The notes under the pieces: generated by a model
Seen by the model: the letters and a program-made list of their open reading frames with translations, nothing else
Databases searched by the model: none
Told to the model about the DNA's origin: nothing
Assembly: GCA_018398585.1 (NCBI GenBank)
Contig: JAGTTD010000015.1
Span: 6,329,001-6,393,000 of the forward strand
Length of the DNA stretch: 64,000 bases
DNA from: Simmondsia chinensis
Lineage: Eukaryota; Streptophyta; Magnoliopsida; Caryophyllales; Simmondsiaceae
Direction: 5' to 3'
In this document: piece by piece, positions 21,673-32,078 of the stretch
How the letters are laid out: each line of letters starts with the position of its first letter
Numbering within the stretch: the first letter of the stretch is position 1
Program-made: the position numbers and the translations under genes

Positions 21673-22537
21673 GAATTTTTTACCCAATTGGCATAGTTTT
21701 GAAAAAAAATTACCAAAATAGCTCACTTCTAAAAATATTTACTAAAATGGCACCATTTACTATATTAAATATAGTAAATAGAAAGCAAGATACATTCCCA
21801 ATATCCTAATGGTACCCTGAAGACTATATTTAATAAGAATAAACCAAGTGCCTCAAGGATTCCCGCCTACGCAGGGTCTGGGAGGGTTGGATGTACGCAG
21901 TCTTCCCCCTTCAGGGTATTAACTTGAAGAGAGGCAGTTTTCAAGTACCCCCAACTTGAGAATGAGGACTTCCCAGGAGGTCACTCATCCTGCTGCTGCT
22001 CTCGCCCGAGCATGCTTGACTTCGGCGTTCTAATGGGATCCGGTGACGGCATATTGGTGCCCTCTTTGGTTGAAGACTATATTTAATATAGTGAATAATA
22101 ACAATAATATATACAAGTCATTTCATCATTTAGGTACTCGTTAAATTTTTGTTGAGCCAATATTATATACATGAAAATTCATTATTTTTTGGATGAAAAT
22201 ATAAATAGTGAAAGTTTTTAAAAATGATATTATACATAGTAAGGGCAACATACTTTGCAAAAATGACCAAGAAGAAAAGTATTATTTAGAAAAGGACCAT
22301 GAAAAGTATCAACTATTTATAAGTGATCAGGACAATTAGTCAAAAAAATAAGTGACAACCAAAAAGAATATGTGGTAGATGACATAACAATAAAATGGAA
22401 GACACATACAATGTCATGATGAAGTTAGTATACTTTTTTTAAAAATTTAAAAAATTATTAAAACTTTAAATTATTTATGTAAAATAGTTTTAATGCAATA
22501 ATTTTTAGAATACAAATTAGTTGTGCTTCCGTTAAAA

Positions 22538-22578
<41 letters not shown>

Positions 22579-22694
22579 GTTCACTTGACGTACGCCGTTT
22601 TAAACGAGCTACAGTAAATGGTGCCATGTTAGTAAATATTTTTAGAAGTGTACCATTTTGGTAATTTTTTTTATACCAATTGGGTAAAAAATTC
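21673..22694. mobile_element. Mutator-like MITE, copy A
   Basis: The ends GAATTTTTTACCCAATTGG and CCAATTGGGTAAAAAATTC are inverted, with further inverted homology inwards (CTAAAATGGCACCATTTAC versus GTAAATGGTGCCA). AAATAATTG flanks both sides (21664-21672 and 22695-22703), a perfect 9 bp target duplication. Long inverted repeats with a 9 bp duplication indicate the Mutator superfamily. It has no transposase. A 5S-headed SINE sits inside at 21836-22070, and a poly(A) run near the right arm (22540-22576). Confidence 0.85.
21836..22070 (-). mobile_element. SINE with 5S rRNA-derived head and Au-like body, copy A
   Basis: TGAAGACTATATTTAATA flanks it at 21818-21835 and 22071-22088, an exact 18 bp target duplication. 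On the minus strand the 5' part (22063-21964) is a 5S rRNA gene piece: CACCGGATCCCAT, box A-like AAGTCAAGCATGCTCGG, and box C GTGACCTCCTGGGAAGTCC. The rest matches the Au SINE body (TCAAGTTGGGGG, GACTGCGTACATCC, CCCTCCCAGACCCTGCG). Both internal Pol III promoter blocks of 5S are still readable. Confidence 0.8.
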
Positions 22695-22703
22695 AAATAA
22701 TTG

Positions 22704-23628
22704 GCAATCCTTCAAAGAACACTGAAAACTGTAGAATAGTGCAAATAATACAATTGCACCAAAGTTGGTATGATCAATTCTGTCCCCCAAAAAAAAATCA
22801 AAAAAGTTGGTAAGGATCAATGAGTTATACAAGGGTAGGTATAGTAACAGTAAAAGAACCTAACTGATGCAAATAGGGATGAAAATAACCTGATCGAGAC
22901 AAGAAAGGGAGAAACTTGACCCGGGGGCATTGAAGACCTGGATCCAACTGTAAGAACTAAAAAGGTTTTCATTAGGGTTTTCTAATTTAATTAGGATTAG
23001 ATATTTTGTTTAACTTTTAACTCGTGTTTTAATTAGGGTTTCTTAGTTGAATTATGTAATTAAGGTTTAAGATTTAGAGTTAGATTATTATTAGGATTAG
23101 AGTTTTTTATGCCTATAAATATGCCATTTTTTCGATAGATAAAGGGCAAAAGCTCACAATACAAAGGAGGATGCACCTATGTGTAGGGCCTAAAAAGAAG
23201 CAAAGAGCAGAAAACAACAAAAGCCCAAACAACAATTATGTCATTAGTTTTATAGTTTTAGGAAGCTTTGATTTTGAATAAATTTAAATTGTTACTTTTG
23301 TCTCTCTTATTTTCTAGGTGAGAATTAAGATTGAATACTTATTTTTCTTGTTCTTTCCTGGCTTGAGCAATAAGAATTAAGGAAGGCTGTCGAATCCTTC
23401 TTTTTTTACGTTCCAGCAATTTGGCGATTTGCATCACTAACAATCACACCAGGAAGATAATTTGGAGAAAAGTCAACATTCAGCAAGTTTATTGTTCGAA
23501 TGTTTCAAAATTCGGTATTAAATTATGTTGTCTCACATAAAACATTTGATGGGTGGACCTTCACTTGGATAATCTAACATATTTTATATGACCATTTGTT
23601 ATTGTTTTTGACCGTTGCAAATATTAAA
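22704..23628. other. Unassigned non-coding stretch, possible LTR fragment
   Basis: No coding domain was seen. It has a promoter-like segment (TGCCTATAAATATGCC near 23110) followed by AT-rich sequence ending TTTGCATCAC, which resembles an LTR interior, but I could not find paired ends or a target duplication. Copy B carries the same sequence with few changes. Confidence 0.4.
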
Positions 23629-23633
23629 CTAGG

Positions 23634-24503
23634 TGATGTCGCCTACGCCAAAGCGGGACACGCCAAGGAAGACGGAAGCAAGCATAAACTCGAAGAGACT
23701 GGCGGATGATGTGGGTAAGCTCCACGTGACAAGGCTAATACGAAAACACCGCTGAAAATTCAAAGATGAATTCTCTCCAAGCCGGAGAGAATGATGCAGT
23801 GGGTATCCCATCAATGGCGGGTTCCTTGGCACGATGCTCTGGAGGAACATAAAGTTGGCAAGACCAACGGGGGAAGAGAAACACAAGAAGTAAAGAAGAA
23901 CAACCATCCTGAGGACCAGCCGCCATCTATGGTTAGTAGTGACAGGGAGGCGGCGCCATGGATGGGGGGAGGGTTGGACTGGTTAGACAAGGCGGGACTA
24001 ACGTGTACTCATGGTTGACGCATCACTTGGCTGCAGGGCTTTGGCTTAGTGAAGAAAGAAGAACACGGGGAGCGGAGAAGTTCCACTCTTTGCGTCAGTA
24101 TAGGCTGGCGCCGCCAATAGAGATCAACGCAAGCAAGGCCACAAGCATGATTCATGCCTTAATTCACGGGCGGTTAGAAGATTTCCGTTCCAATTTTTTT
24201 CTCTTTCCTTATCTTTTGATTTATCCTTTATTTGTCGGATTTATCACTTTAATTAGATTAGATCTGAATTTGAATTTCAAAGTTGTAAACCGTCCTCTAT
24301 AAAGAGGGGACGGTTCTAGGGTTTTAGAGAGACTTGACTTTGATAATTTTTCTCATTATTATTTGAAGATTTCTTGACTCCTAGAGATGTAAGCGAGCGA
24401 GTTTTCTACGCCTCTTTGTTATTTTATTTTCCAATTAAATAAAATTCAAAGGGAAGGCCTTTGAACCTTTCCGTACCCCTTTGTTCATGCACACGCTGCA
24501 TCA
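23634..24503 (+). mobile_element. Solo LTR (870 bp) of a gypsy family related to gypsy-1, copy A
   Basis: It starts TGATGTCGCC and ends CGCTGCATCA, flanked by CTAGG (23629-23633) and CTAAG (24504-24508), a 5 bp target duplication with one change. Its reverse complement begins TGATGCAGCGTGTGC and shares AGGTTCAAAGGCCTTCCC with the gypsy-1 LTR start, so it is a related but longer LTR in opposite orientation. A TATA-like CTATAAAGAGGGG lies near 24295. No internal region remains. Confidence 0.75.
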
Positions 24504-24508
24504 CTAAG

Positions 24509-24992
24509 TCCCTATTAAAGTGGATCCAAAATATTCCACATTAATCTTTGTCCCATGAGTTGCATTCTGGCACCATGACCACTACTATGTTCATTGTTGT
24601 ACGATGAGATTTTAGCCCATAAATTCATGGCTAGTTTGGATATGCTAGATGACTAGAAATAGGATTGATGTTCTCTTTTCAATTTTCCCATAATTCCCTC
24701 CCCTTACGTATCCAACAATGAACGACCTCATTCCCTCTAAACTATTGTCTTTTGTGACCTATTCGACTTCACCTATGCTACTGGGAATTGATAGAGGCTC
24801 TCCCATATCGTAACCCTTGATTACACTACTATTTTGGTTGCCGGTTAACCTTGGGGTTCTATTGCCAGGTAACTAGTATGTAGGGAAAATTCGATTTTCA
24901 AGTAGTAGTCTTCCACAGTGCGGTAACTTCCATCCGGTATTTCATAAGTCTTCTATGCTTAAGTTGATCTTAAGTCGCCTATTTTTCAAAAA
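24509..24992. other. Non-coding, nothing recognised
   Basis: No domain, repeat end or RNA gene is recognisable. The match to copy B stops at 24573 only because the window ends there. Confidence 0.5.
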
Positions 24993-25547
24993 GGGTGTAA
25001 ATAAATCAAGTGCTTCATGAACTAGTCGCGGTTCGATATTCATAAGACTCGTTCATATTCGTTATAGGAGCTTCTTAAAAACTTATCGAGCCGAGCTTCA
25101 GTAAGCTCAATAAGCTTAACGAGTTCAGATCGAGTAAAAGGATGCTACGCTTATTAGCATTCGTTAATAGCTTGTTAAGGGATCGATAAAAGTTTGTTAA
25201 CAGCTCGTTAACAATTTGTAGTAGCTCAAAAGGGTTCTTTAATGACTTTAAGTGGCGCAAATAGCTCAGCTCAATTGTGAGCTCGGATCCGTTGTAAGTT
25301 TAGTCGGTTGTGAACTCGAATCAGCTAAATAATGAGCCCGAGCAAACTTAATAGCGAGCACAAATCGACTAGATTAGGTGAACAAGTTGAGCCAAGACAA
25401 TTATCGAACATACAAAAATCTTGTTAAACTGAACCCAAACAAAGGTCTGAACATTTGAAAAGAGCTAGTTCAAACTCGACTTGATAAAGCTTATTGAACT
25501 CGAGTTCAAGTAAGGGGTGTTCGGCTCAGCTCGGTTCATTTACACCC
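24993..25547. mobile_element. MITE-like element with GGGTGTAAAT inverted ends
   Basis: It begins GGGTGTAAATAAATC and ends GGTTCATTTACACCC, giving an imperfect terminal inverted repeat. The interior is built from many short diverged words of the type GAGCTCG, AAGCTTA and CGAGTT in both orientations, so it is strongly self-complementary. No target duplication is clear. An AT/GC-skewed foldback MITE fits, possibly hAT-like. Confidence 0.5.
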
Positions 25548-25603
25548 AAAGATGCGATATTTGAAAGGCTAATGATATTATCAGGGAAAAATATAGATAC
25601 TAG

Positions 25604-25756
25604 GACAAACAACAACAACAACAACAGTCCCAATGCCTCGCGGCTCCCGCAAGAAGCAGGGTCTTGGGGGGGTGATGTACGCAGCCTTACCCCTTCCGCT
25701 GGAAAGGAGACTGTTTCCGGGGACCCCCAACTTGAAGTAGTTTGGTGCCTGCAGAT
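25604..25756 (-). mobile_element. Au-type SINE (5'-truncated)
   Basis: On the minus strand TCAAGTTGGGGGTCCCCGG, AAGGGGTAAGGCTGCGTACA and GAGGCATTGGG are followed by (TTG)n (plus-strand CAA repeats at 25605-25626). This is the Au SINE body and its typical TTG tail. The tRNA-like head with boxes A and B is not clear, so the 5' end is probably lost. Confidence 0.75.
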
Positions 25757-26099
25757 ATATTCTCTGCCAATTTAATAATTTCAAATTATGTGTTGCTTTA
25801 CTAATTGCCTTAACATTAATATTTTTTACTCTGCCAATAAACATTCTCTATTTGAAATCCACAACAAACCTTATTTGACAAACGTTCAAATAAGATTGGA
25901 ACGCCACCGCGTCTCTTAGCGTAATGTCAATGGTATTTTTATAGACACGGTTGTTGCAATTTGATTTTTTTTAATATATTTTTTCAATTTATATATTTAA
26001 GTGGGTATGCATTGTGGTCAATTTTAATATTTTATATTTAACATTGGACAATTTCATTAGTGGATTAATTACAAACAAATGTTATTTGAAAAAAGGAAT
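25757..26099. other. AT-rich non-coding stretch
   Basis: No feature is supported here. Confidence 0.5.
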
Positions 26100-26470
26100 A
26101 TTTACAGGAAATGTCCCAACTTTAGTTTGCACATCGTGTCAATTTAGTATTTATACTTCTATTGTGTCAATTTAGTCTGTATACAATTTGTATTGTATCA
26201 ATTTGGTACTTAAACTAAAAATTTCTATCAAGTTATTAATGAAATTTTCAATTGTTCGGTCATGAGTTGGGTTGAGTTCAGTCAATTAGTGGATTTCTAG
26301 TGAATTACTTTCACATAACGTAATTGTGCCGTTAAAAATTATATCAATAACTTAACTTGAATTTGATAAAGTACTAAATTAGCACAATATACATTATGGA
26401 GGGATTAAATTGACACAATTAAAAGTAAAATGACTAAATTTACACAATGAGAAAAGTACAAGAATCTTTG
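26100..26470. mobile_element. Probable MITE with inverted GTGTCAATTTAGT blocks
   Basis: The left half carries TGTGTCAATTTAGT twice and the right half carries ACTAAATTTACACAAT and AATTGACACAATT, so arms of well over 100 bp fold back imperfectly. Exact ends and target duplication could not be fixed. There is no coding capacity. Confidence 0.5.
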
Positions 26471-29400
26471 ATGCAAATAACCTTGGAAAAATGAGGAAAA
26501 AACACTAAAATAGCTCTATATGAATTTGTTTAGTATAGTACTTGCTAACTTAAAAATAAACGTTACTAGTGGTTAATGGTTTCGTTTGGCACCGATCAAG
26601 AAATGAGCCTTTTTTTTTTTTTTTTTTTTGCACGAAGTGGTATGGTTTAGAACTCACTTGCTGCCATATATGCTGGGAAGAGTTGAACAACTTTTAATAT
26701 AGAAAAATAATTAATAAAATACCAAACTATCTTTAGGTTAAATCTGATATTATAGATTAAACGTTGATGGATTTTGTTTATTTTGTTTATAATATAGGTC
26801 AATTTCGGTAGTTGATAAATTGTTTTAAATGTCATTACACAATTATGTAATTATTTTAATTAATATGTTTATTGTGATCTAACCCACAACAATCCCTTCC
26901 AAGACATTGCTAATTATGGCATTCTTGCACGAAACGAATGTTTTCATTGCTCACTCAAACGTATTTGTTTTTAATTTCTTAACATAGTAAAAATTATATT
27001 TTCAAAATGATAATGTTTTTTATTCTTGTCTTACTATTTTTCACTTTTTGTTTAAGTTAGAAAGAAAGTAAACAGAAAAGTTAAAATAAGGGAAAAAAAA
27101 TTGTTTCAAAAATTAGTTTTAAATTTTTAAAAATTTTAAAATACAAATAGAAAATGATATCAAAAGATCCTTAAGTTCGATAATTAAAAAAGAAAATTAT
27201 TAAATTATACAAGGTAGATATTTATATGCAAAAAGAAAGCTGGTAGGGTAGTTGGCAGCTTAGTATAATCTTTGTCAAAAATACACTTCAAAATAAAAAT
27301 AACACCAACTACAAGTATGCATGACCATCCAAAGCTTTCGAAAACAAAACAATAACAATAATTGATACATTTAAAAAATTAGTCCGAACAATTGAGAGTA
27401 TAAGTTTAGTAACTAGGAAATGTTATATCTCATGTTTTTCATCCATATAACTTTTAATAATTGGATTACATATGTATGATACAATGAACCCGATTATCCA
27501 TTTGGTAGAAGATCAATTATATAATAATTTTGCCGAGTAATGTACTATTATTATTATGCAGAAGTTAGTATTGCAACAACCAATGTTTGCAAGAAATAAC
27601 ATAGACTATAAAGAGTCATGTAGTGGTATTATTGTCATTTGTAAATGCATATTTTTGGAATACTTGCAGGTTGTGAATTAGTGACATGACAAGTAAAATG
27701 AAAATACGCATATAATTCTACTAGAAACGGAGCAACAGTGACATTAGCAACTAACAGACACCAGGGAAACCATCAATGACAATAGGTGATAAGGAAGTAG
27801 ATGGCTGCAATATGGATATGCTTGGAGGAGAATAAAGAAAAAGAAGGGTGATCAAAAGAAAAGATATGGCAAAGTAAAATATAGACAGTACGTATTAGGA
27901 CGAAACAAAGTCAATTCTTGTAGAAGAAAGGACTATTAGTGGCATCATAGAAGATTGATAAGACTGGGATAGAAACTAACTATATAGAAGCAAAAACATG
28001 TAAATTTCAAGAAGTCGGGCATTACTTTTTTGCGAAACCAAAGGTGCGAACAAAAATCTGAGGTATGACAAGTAAGTTGATCGGGTGCAATCTTGTCAAA
28101 CTAATAGCTAAGTATTAATTCCGGAGCTTCACTCAAACATCGAGACCGATTTTTAAGAGGATTAAAGTGAGGTTAGCGAGTAGAAAAGGATGACCTTTTT
28201 GAGGGCTACATAGCTAATATATAGTGTCCCCACTTACTTATCCCTCTTTAAGATGCCAAAAGGCAGTGACTAAAAGAATCATCGAATTATAAAAGTGTTT
28301 CTTTTGAAATGGAGATGACAAAAGGACAGGTCTCTCACTTGTGGGGGACCTTATAAAAGAATACAATCATATGGGCAGGCATGAAGTGGATGATCCATTT
28401 TCTAAAATGTCGGATTACTCTTAAAAATGGTGGTAGAGAATGTAGGAGCATTAAGGGTTGCATCCCCTAGGCTTGGATTTTGGTGATAATGAATGCTAAT
28501 GAGGCAGTGACAAATTGTTAGAGAAGGCCTTAGGTGAAGGGCAACAAGTTAAAATTTTGGAATGGTAAATGGGTTTTCCGATTGCACCCTTAAAGAGTGA
28601 TTGCTAAGCCTTTATCGTATCTCACTACATATTAAATGCATATAAATGGGTATAAGGGGCGGCTTGGGTTGGAGATGTACTTTTGACTGTAGGAGGCATT
28701 TACTTCTAAAGGAAGCTTGTGGCTAATGAAATTCATTTGAACCATTGAATTGGTGCAACCTCTACAAGTTTCAGACCACATCGTCTTCTTGAAGTTTATA
28801 AGGAAATATGGATACATGGTTAACCTTTTTCTAAGTCACTAGTATTTTATAACTCGTTTTGCAGTGTTTGTGGCTCTTTTTCTACTCATATACCCTGACA
28901 TGTTGTACTCTATTTGTGGAGATCTATCTCGAAAATGTGAATATACCATGTTTATTAGTTAGTAAGTAGATTAGATTTGTACTAATCCCTTTATTGATGC
29001 CCTTCTATCACATTAACATAGATCCAATATGACATGGCTCCATTGCCACCTCTGTTTCAAAAAACGGACTCCAATAGGAATCACCTATTACCAAATAGGC
29101 TTTGATTTAACTTGTAGTAGCAGTACCACTATTAAGAAATGAAACAAAAGATTGTAAGTTCAAATCCGTTTCAACCTACCAAAAACCTAGGAATCTTCAT
29201 TTTCAATACCCTAATAATGTAACGGTGACACTAGTAATAGATTTGGGGATCAGTTGACTCGTTTATATTCCAAAAATGAAGAGAGTGACATTTCAAATTA
29301 ATGAAATACCGAATCAAACGTAGTATAGCGTATATTTTTATTCTTTGTTAGTGAGTATAGTATGGTATTTCGTTTTAATGGTTATTTATCAGAAAGACCT

Positions 29401-30140
29401 TTAATGATTAAATATTTAATATTATAACATATGAATATACTATTTTTCTGATTTTGTATTATGTAATGTCCGATCCCAATATTCTACAAAAAGTATAATC
29501 GATAATTTACCTATTATCGAATTGGCTTTGGTAGTTTGATATTTGTTACTTGGGTATGTCAACACTACTATTATTGCTAATTATTTTAATACAAAATAAT
29601 ATATTCCATGAATATTAATTGCATTACGATATGAAAACAATTATATGAAAATATCCCATACATTATAATTGAAAGTTTGCTCTAAAATCCAAGCATTCAA
29701 TAATATAAATTGGTAAATTCAACCTCTACCAAAAACTAAATGGTGAAGTCAACCAAATAATGAATAGACTTTATTGCACACGCTTTTTATGAAATTTATC
29801 TACATAGGGTTTAGAGTTTATCATTGCATCTCTAGACATTTTAATACATACAGTAGAGTATTATGAGGTTAGAAAATTTTATCAATTAAGCAATTAACGA
29901 CAAAATGCAATGAATTTTGTCAGAATTGAACCAGTTTTCAGCAAAATCAATAATATGGCACATTGTCACGATTCTGTTAGAAAACATTCAGCAGATAAAA
30001 ATTCTCGATATCTAAATAAAAGTTATCTATATATTATCGAAATCATAAATCAAAATTCAATGGATTATACCTATATTTTATCATAATCATTGCGTTAGAT
30101 ATCTAATTGAAAAAATGCTTAAACTTTGAGAAATCTTATT
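26471..30140. other. Long AT-rich intergenic stretch upstream of the BBE-like gene
   Basis: No gene, tRNA or complete mobile element is recognisable. Simple features only: a T run at about 26610-26629 and A-rich tracts. Short open frames have no family resemblance. A tRNA-box-B-like AGTTCAAATCCG at about 29158 has no convincing tRNA around it. Confidence 0.55.
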
Positions 30141-30267
30141 AATAAGACTTTTTGACTTTTAAAATATTTTATTATACTTATTGAAGTCTCATATAATAAA
30201 AAATCAAAACTAAGGGTAATCTATTCAATTTCAGATTCATACAAAATGTCAATGAAGCTATGGTCAA
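29747..30267. promoter_or_regulatory. W-box cores upstream of the BBE-like gene
   Basis: TTGACT or TTGACC occurs at 29747-29752 (minus), 30152-30157 (plus) and 30262-30267 (minus). WRKY factors bind TTGAC[C/T], and many BBE-like genes respond to elicitors. The motif is short and common, so this is suggestive only. Confidence 0.35.
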
Positions 30268-30368
30268 CGTCATATACCAACTAACGTAATTCAACTCTAT
30301 GAAACGGTCATAATATTTGAGCTTATATTATGATTTCAAGCCTTTTTTTTTATTCTTTTTCTTTTCCT

Positions 30369-30385
30369 TATAAACCACTATAAAT
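30369..30385 (+). promoter_or_regulatory. TATA boxes of the BBE-like gene
   Basis: TATAAAC (30369-30375) and TATAAAT (30379-30385) stand in tandem. Transcription would start about 30 bases further, around 30400-30415. The ATG at 30384 overlaps the second TATA box and would lie upstream of the transcript, which excludes it as the start codon. Confidence 0.65.
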
Positions 30386-30446
30386 GCCCAGACGAGCGCA
30401 ATCAAATGTCATTCACTTTAACGTAACACAAAAGAAAAAGAAAAGC

Positions 30447-32078
30447 ATGGTGCCTTCAAGCACCACCCCAATGGCTCTTTCATGGCTACTCCTCCTATTT
30501 CTCTCTTTGTATGCTTCCCATGCATCCACACATTCAATCCAAGAGAACTTTCTCCAATGCCTTGGCTCCAAAACCGAGCAAATTGACACCTCCTTCCCAA
30601 CATACTACACCCCTAACAATTCCTCGTTCTTATCGGTCTTGGGATCCACGGCACAAAACCTTAGGTACTTGTTACCATCTGTTCAAAAGCCGGTGTTGAT
30701 CTTGATGCCAACCGAGGATTCCCACGTCCAAGCCACTGTTATATGTGCCAAGAAACTCGGTCTCCAACTAAGAATCCGTAGTGGAGGCCATGACGCTGAG
30801 GGTATGTCCTTCGCATCTGAGATGAAACAACCTTTTATACTTGTTGACATGGCTAAACGCCGGTCAGTCACTGTTGACATCGATGATAATAGTGCTTGGG
30901 TTGAAACCGGAGCCACCCTTGGTGAGCTATACTACCGCATCTCAGAGAAAAGTAGGGTCCATGGCTTTCCAGCGGGGTATTGCCCTACCGTGGGTGTGGG
31001 TGGACACATCCCGGGGGGAGGCTATGGAGATCTGATGAGGAAGTACGGCCTTGCGGTTGACAATGTCCTTGATGTCCGAATGGTTGATGCTAATGGTAGG
31101 ATTCTTGATAGGGAGCTCATGGGGGAGGATTTGTTTTGGGCTCTTAGAGGAGGTGGGGGCGGGAACTTCGGTGTCATCATGGCATGGAAGGTTAAGCTAG
31201 TTCCGGTACCCACAACTGTTACAGTTTTCACTATAAACAAGACCTTAGAACAAGGCTTAACAAGGGTACTCTATAAATGGCAACAAGTATCTGATACAAT
31301 TGATGAGAATCTCTTCATCAGAGTCGAAATAACGCCATCAACACTTCAAAATGGGAACAAGACCTTGCTCGGTTCGTTCAGTGCATTGTTCTTAGGCCAA
31401 GAAGCTGACCTTATTCAAATAATGGAAAAGAACTTTCCAGAGCTCGGGCTAAGTGAAAAGGATTGCTTAGAGATGAGCTGGATTGAAGCGGTAGTCTATA
31501 TTGGCGCACTACCAAACGGCACAAGACCCGATGGTCTCCTCCACGCCAAGTCAATGACAAGGGCCTACTTCAAGGTAAAGGTGGATTATATTAAGAAACC
31601 AATTCCAGAGAGTGGATTGCAAGGGCTATTGGAGAGATTAATGGAAGTGGAAATGCCACAACTAATATTTAGCCCTTATGGTGGAATGATGAGTCGGATA
31701 CCAGAATCAGAGACACCGTTTCCACACAGAATCGGCATAAAATTTCAAATTGAGTATATCGTATCTTGGGTTGATGGTAAGAAAAGTGAGAATAAGAACA
31801 TTGAATGGATCAAGAAACTCTATGGCTACATGACACCTTATGTGTCCATGCTTCCAAGGGAACAATATGTTAATTTTCGGGATTTTGATCTCGGCATGGA
31901 CAAAGATGGTAACGATAGCCTCATACAAGCAAGTGCTTGGGGATTCAAGTACTATAAGAATAATTTTATCAGGCTAGTAAAAGTTAAGACAAAGGTCGAT
32001 CCCCAAAATTTCTTCAAGAATGAGCAGAGCATTCCAACCCTTACGGTTGCCCGAAGCAGAGGGAAAGTTCATGGGTAA
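30447..32078 (+). CDS. Berberine-bridge-enzyme-like FAD-linked oxidoreductase (intronless)
   Basis: 543 residues from ATG 30447; the in-frame ATG at 30471 is a possible alternative. Residues 9-26 (MALSWLLLLFLSLYASHA) form a secretory signal peptide. The FAD-binding fold carries both covalent flavin anchors: His115 in RSGGHDAEG and Cys179 in GYCPTVGVGGH. Tyr193 (GGGYGDL), Gln434 (KFQIEY) and Tyr474 (QYVNFRD) match active-site positions known in Arabidopsis BBE-like 15. Val182, three residues after the Cys, sits at the oxygen-gate position, where Val favours oxidase and Leu/Ile dehydrogenase activity. The C-terminal BBE signature WGFKYYKNNFIRLVKVKT, then VDPQNFF and EQSIP, is intact. Several N-glycosylation sequons fit an apoplastic or vacuolar protein. 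Substrate is unknown: monolignols, oligosaccharides or alkaloids are all used in this family. There is no frameshift, and it is the only intact gene here. Confidence 0.93.
   Translation: MVPSSTTPMALSWLLLLFLSLYASHASTHSIQENFLQCLGSKTEQIDTSFPTYYTPNNSSFLSVLGSTAQNLRYLLPSVQKPVLILMPTEDSHVQATVICAKKLGLQLRIRSGGHDAEGMSFASEMKQPFILVDMAKRRSVTVDIDDNSAWVETGATLGELYYRISEKSRVHGFPAGYCPTVGVGGHIPGGGYGDLMRKYGLAVDNVLDVRMVDANGRILDRELMGEDLFWALRGGGGGNFGVIMAWKVKLVPVPTTVTVFTINKTLEQGLTRVLYKWQQVSDTIDENLFIRVEITPSTLQNGNKTLLGSFSALFLGQEADLIQIMEKNFPELGLSEKDCLEMSWIEAVVYIGALPNGTRPDGLLHAKSMTRAYFKVKVDYIKKPIPESGLQGLLERLMEVEMPQLIFSPYGGMMSRIPESETPFPHRIGIKFQIEYIVSWVDGKKSENKNIEWIKKLYGYMTPYVSMLPREQYVNFRDFDLGMDKDGNDSLIQASAWGFKYYKNNFIRLVKVKTKVDPQNFFKNEQSIPTLTVARSRGKVHG

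Larger units (their letters stand above)
7477..24573 (+). repeat. Segmental duplication, copy A (17.1 kb)
   Basis: It is colinear and same-strand with 50217-64000. The start is where homology begins (ATTGAACAAATATAG in both copies, unrelated sequence before). The end given is only the base matching window end, so the true end is further right. By hand, about eight substitutions separate 8405-8730 from the matching part of copy B. Copy A is the longer copy: it keeps 10947-12636 and about 19103-20735, both missing from copy B. Confidence 0.93.

Noticed and set aside
21964..22063. 5S rRNA gene
   Set aside because: It is a partial, mutated 5S sequence fused to an Au-like SINE body and bounded by an 18 bp target duplication, so it is a SINE head and not a functional rRNA gene.
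21836..22070. Cassandra-type TRIM LTR (these also contain 5S sequence)
   Set aside because: No TG/CA ends, primer site or paired LTR, and the target duplication is 18 bp instead of 5 bp.
23629..23907. Minus-strand frames overlapping the solo LTR start
   Set aside because: Antisense open frames in LTR sequence without family resemblance.
23958..24302. 114-codon plus-strand frame inside the solo LTR, present in both copies
   Set aside because: It lies wholly within an LTR and has no recognisable domain. Conservation between copies follows from recent duplication, not selection.
29040..29190. Possible tRNA or tRNA-SINE (AGTTCAAATCCG near 29158)
   Set aside because: Only a box-B-like word is present. 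No cloverleaf, no clear box A at proper spacing, no tail or target duplication.
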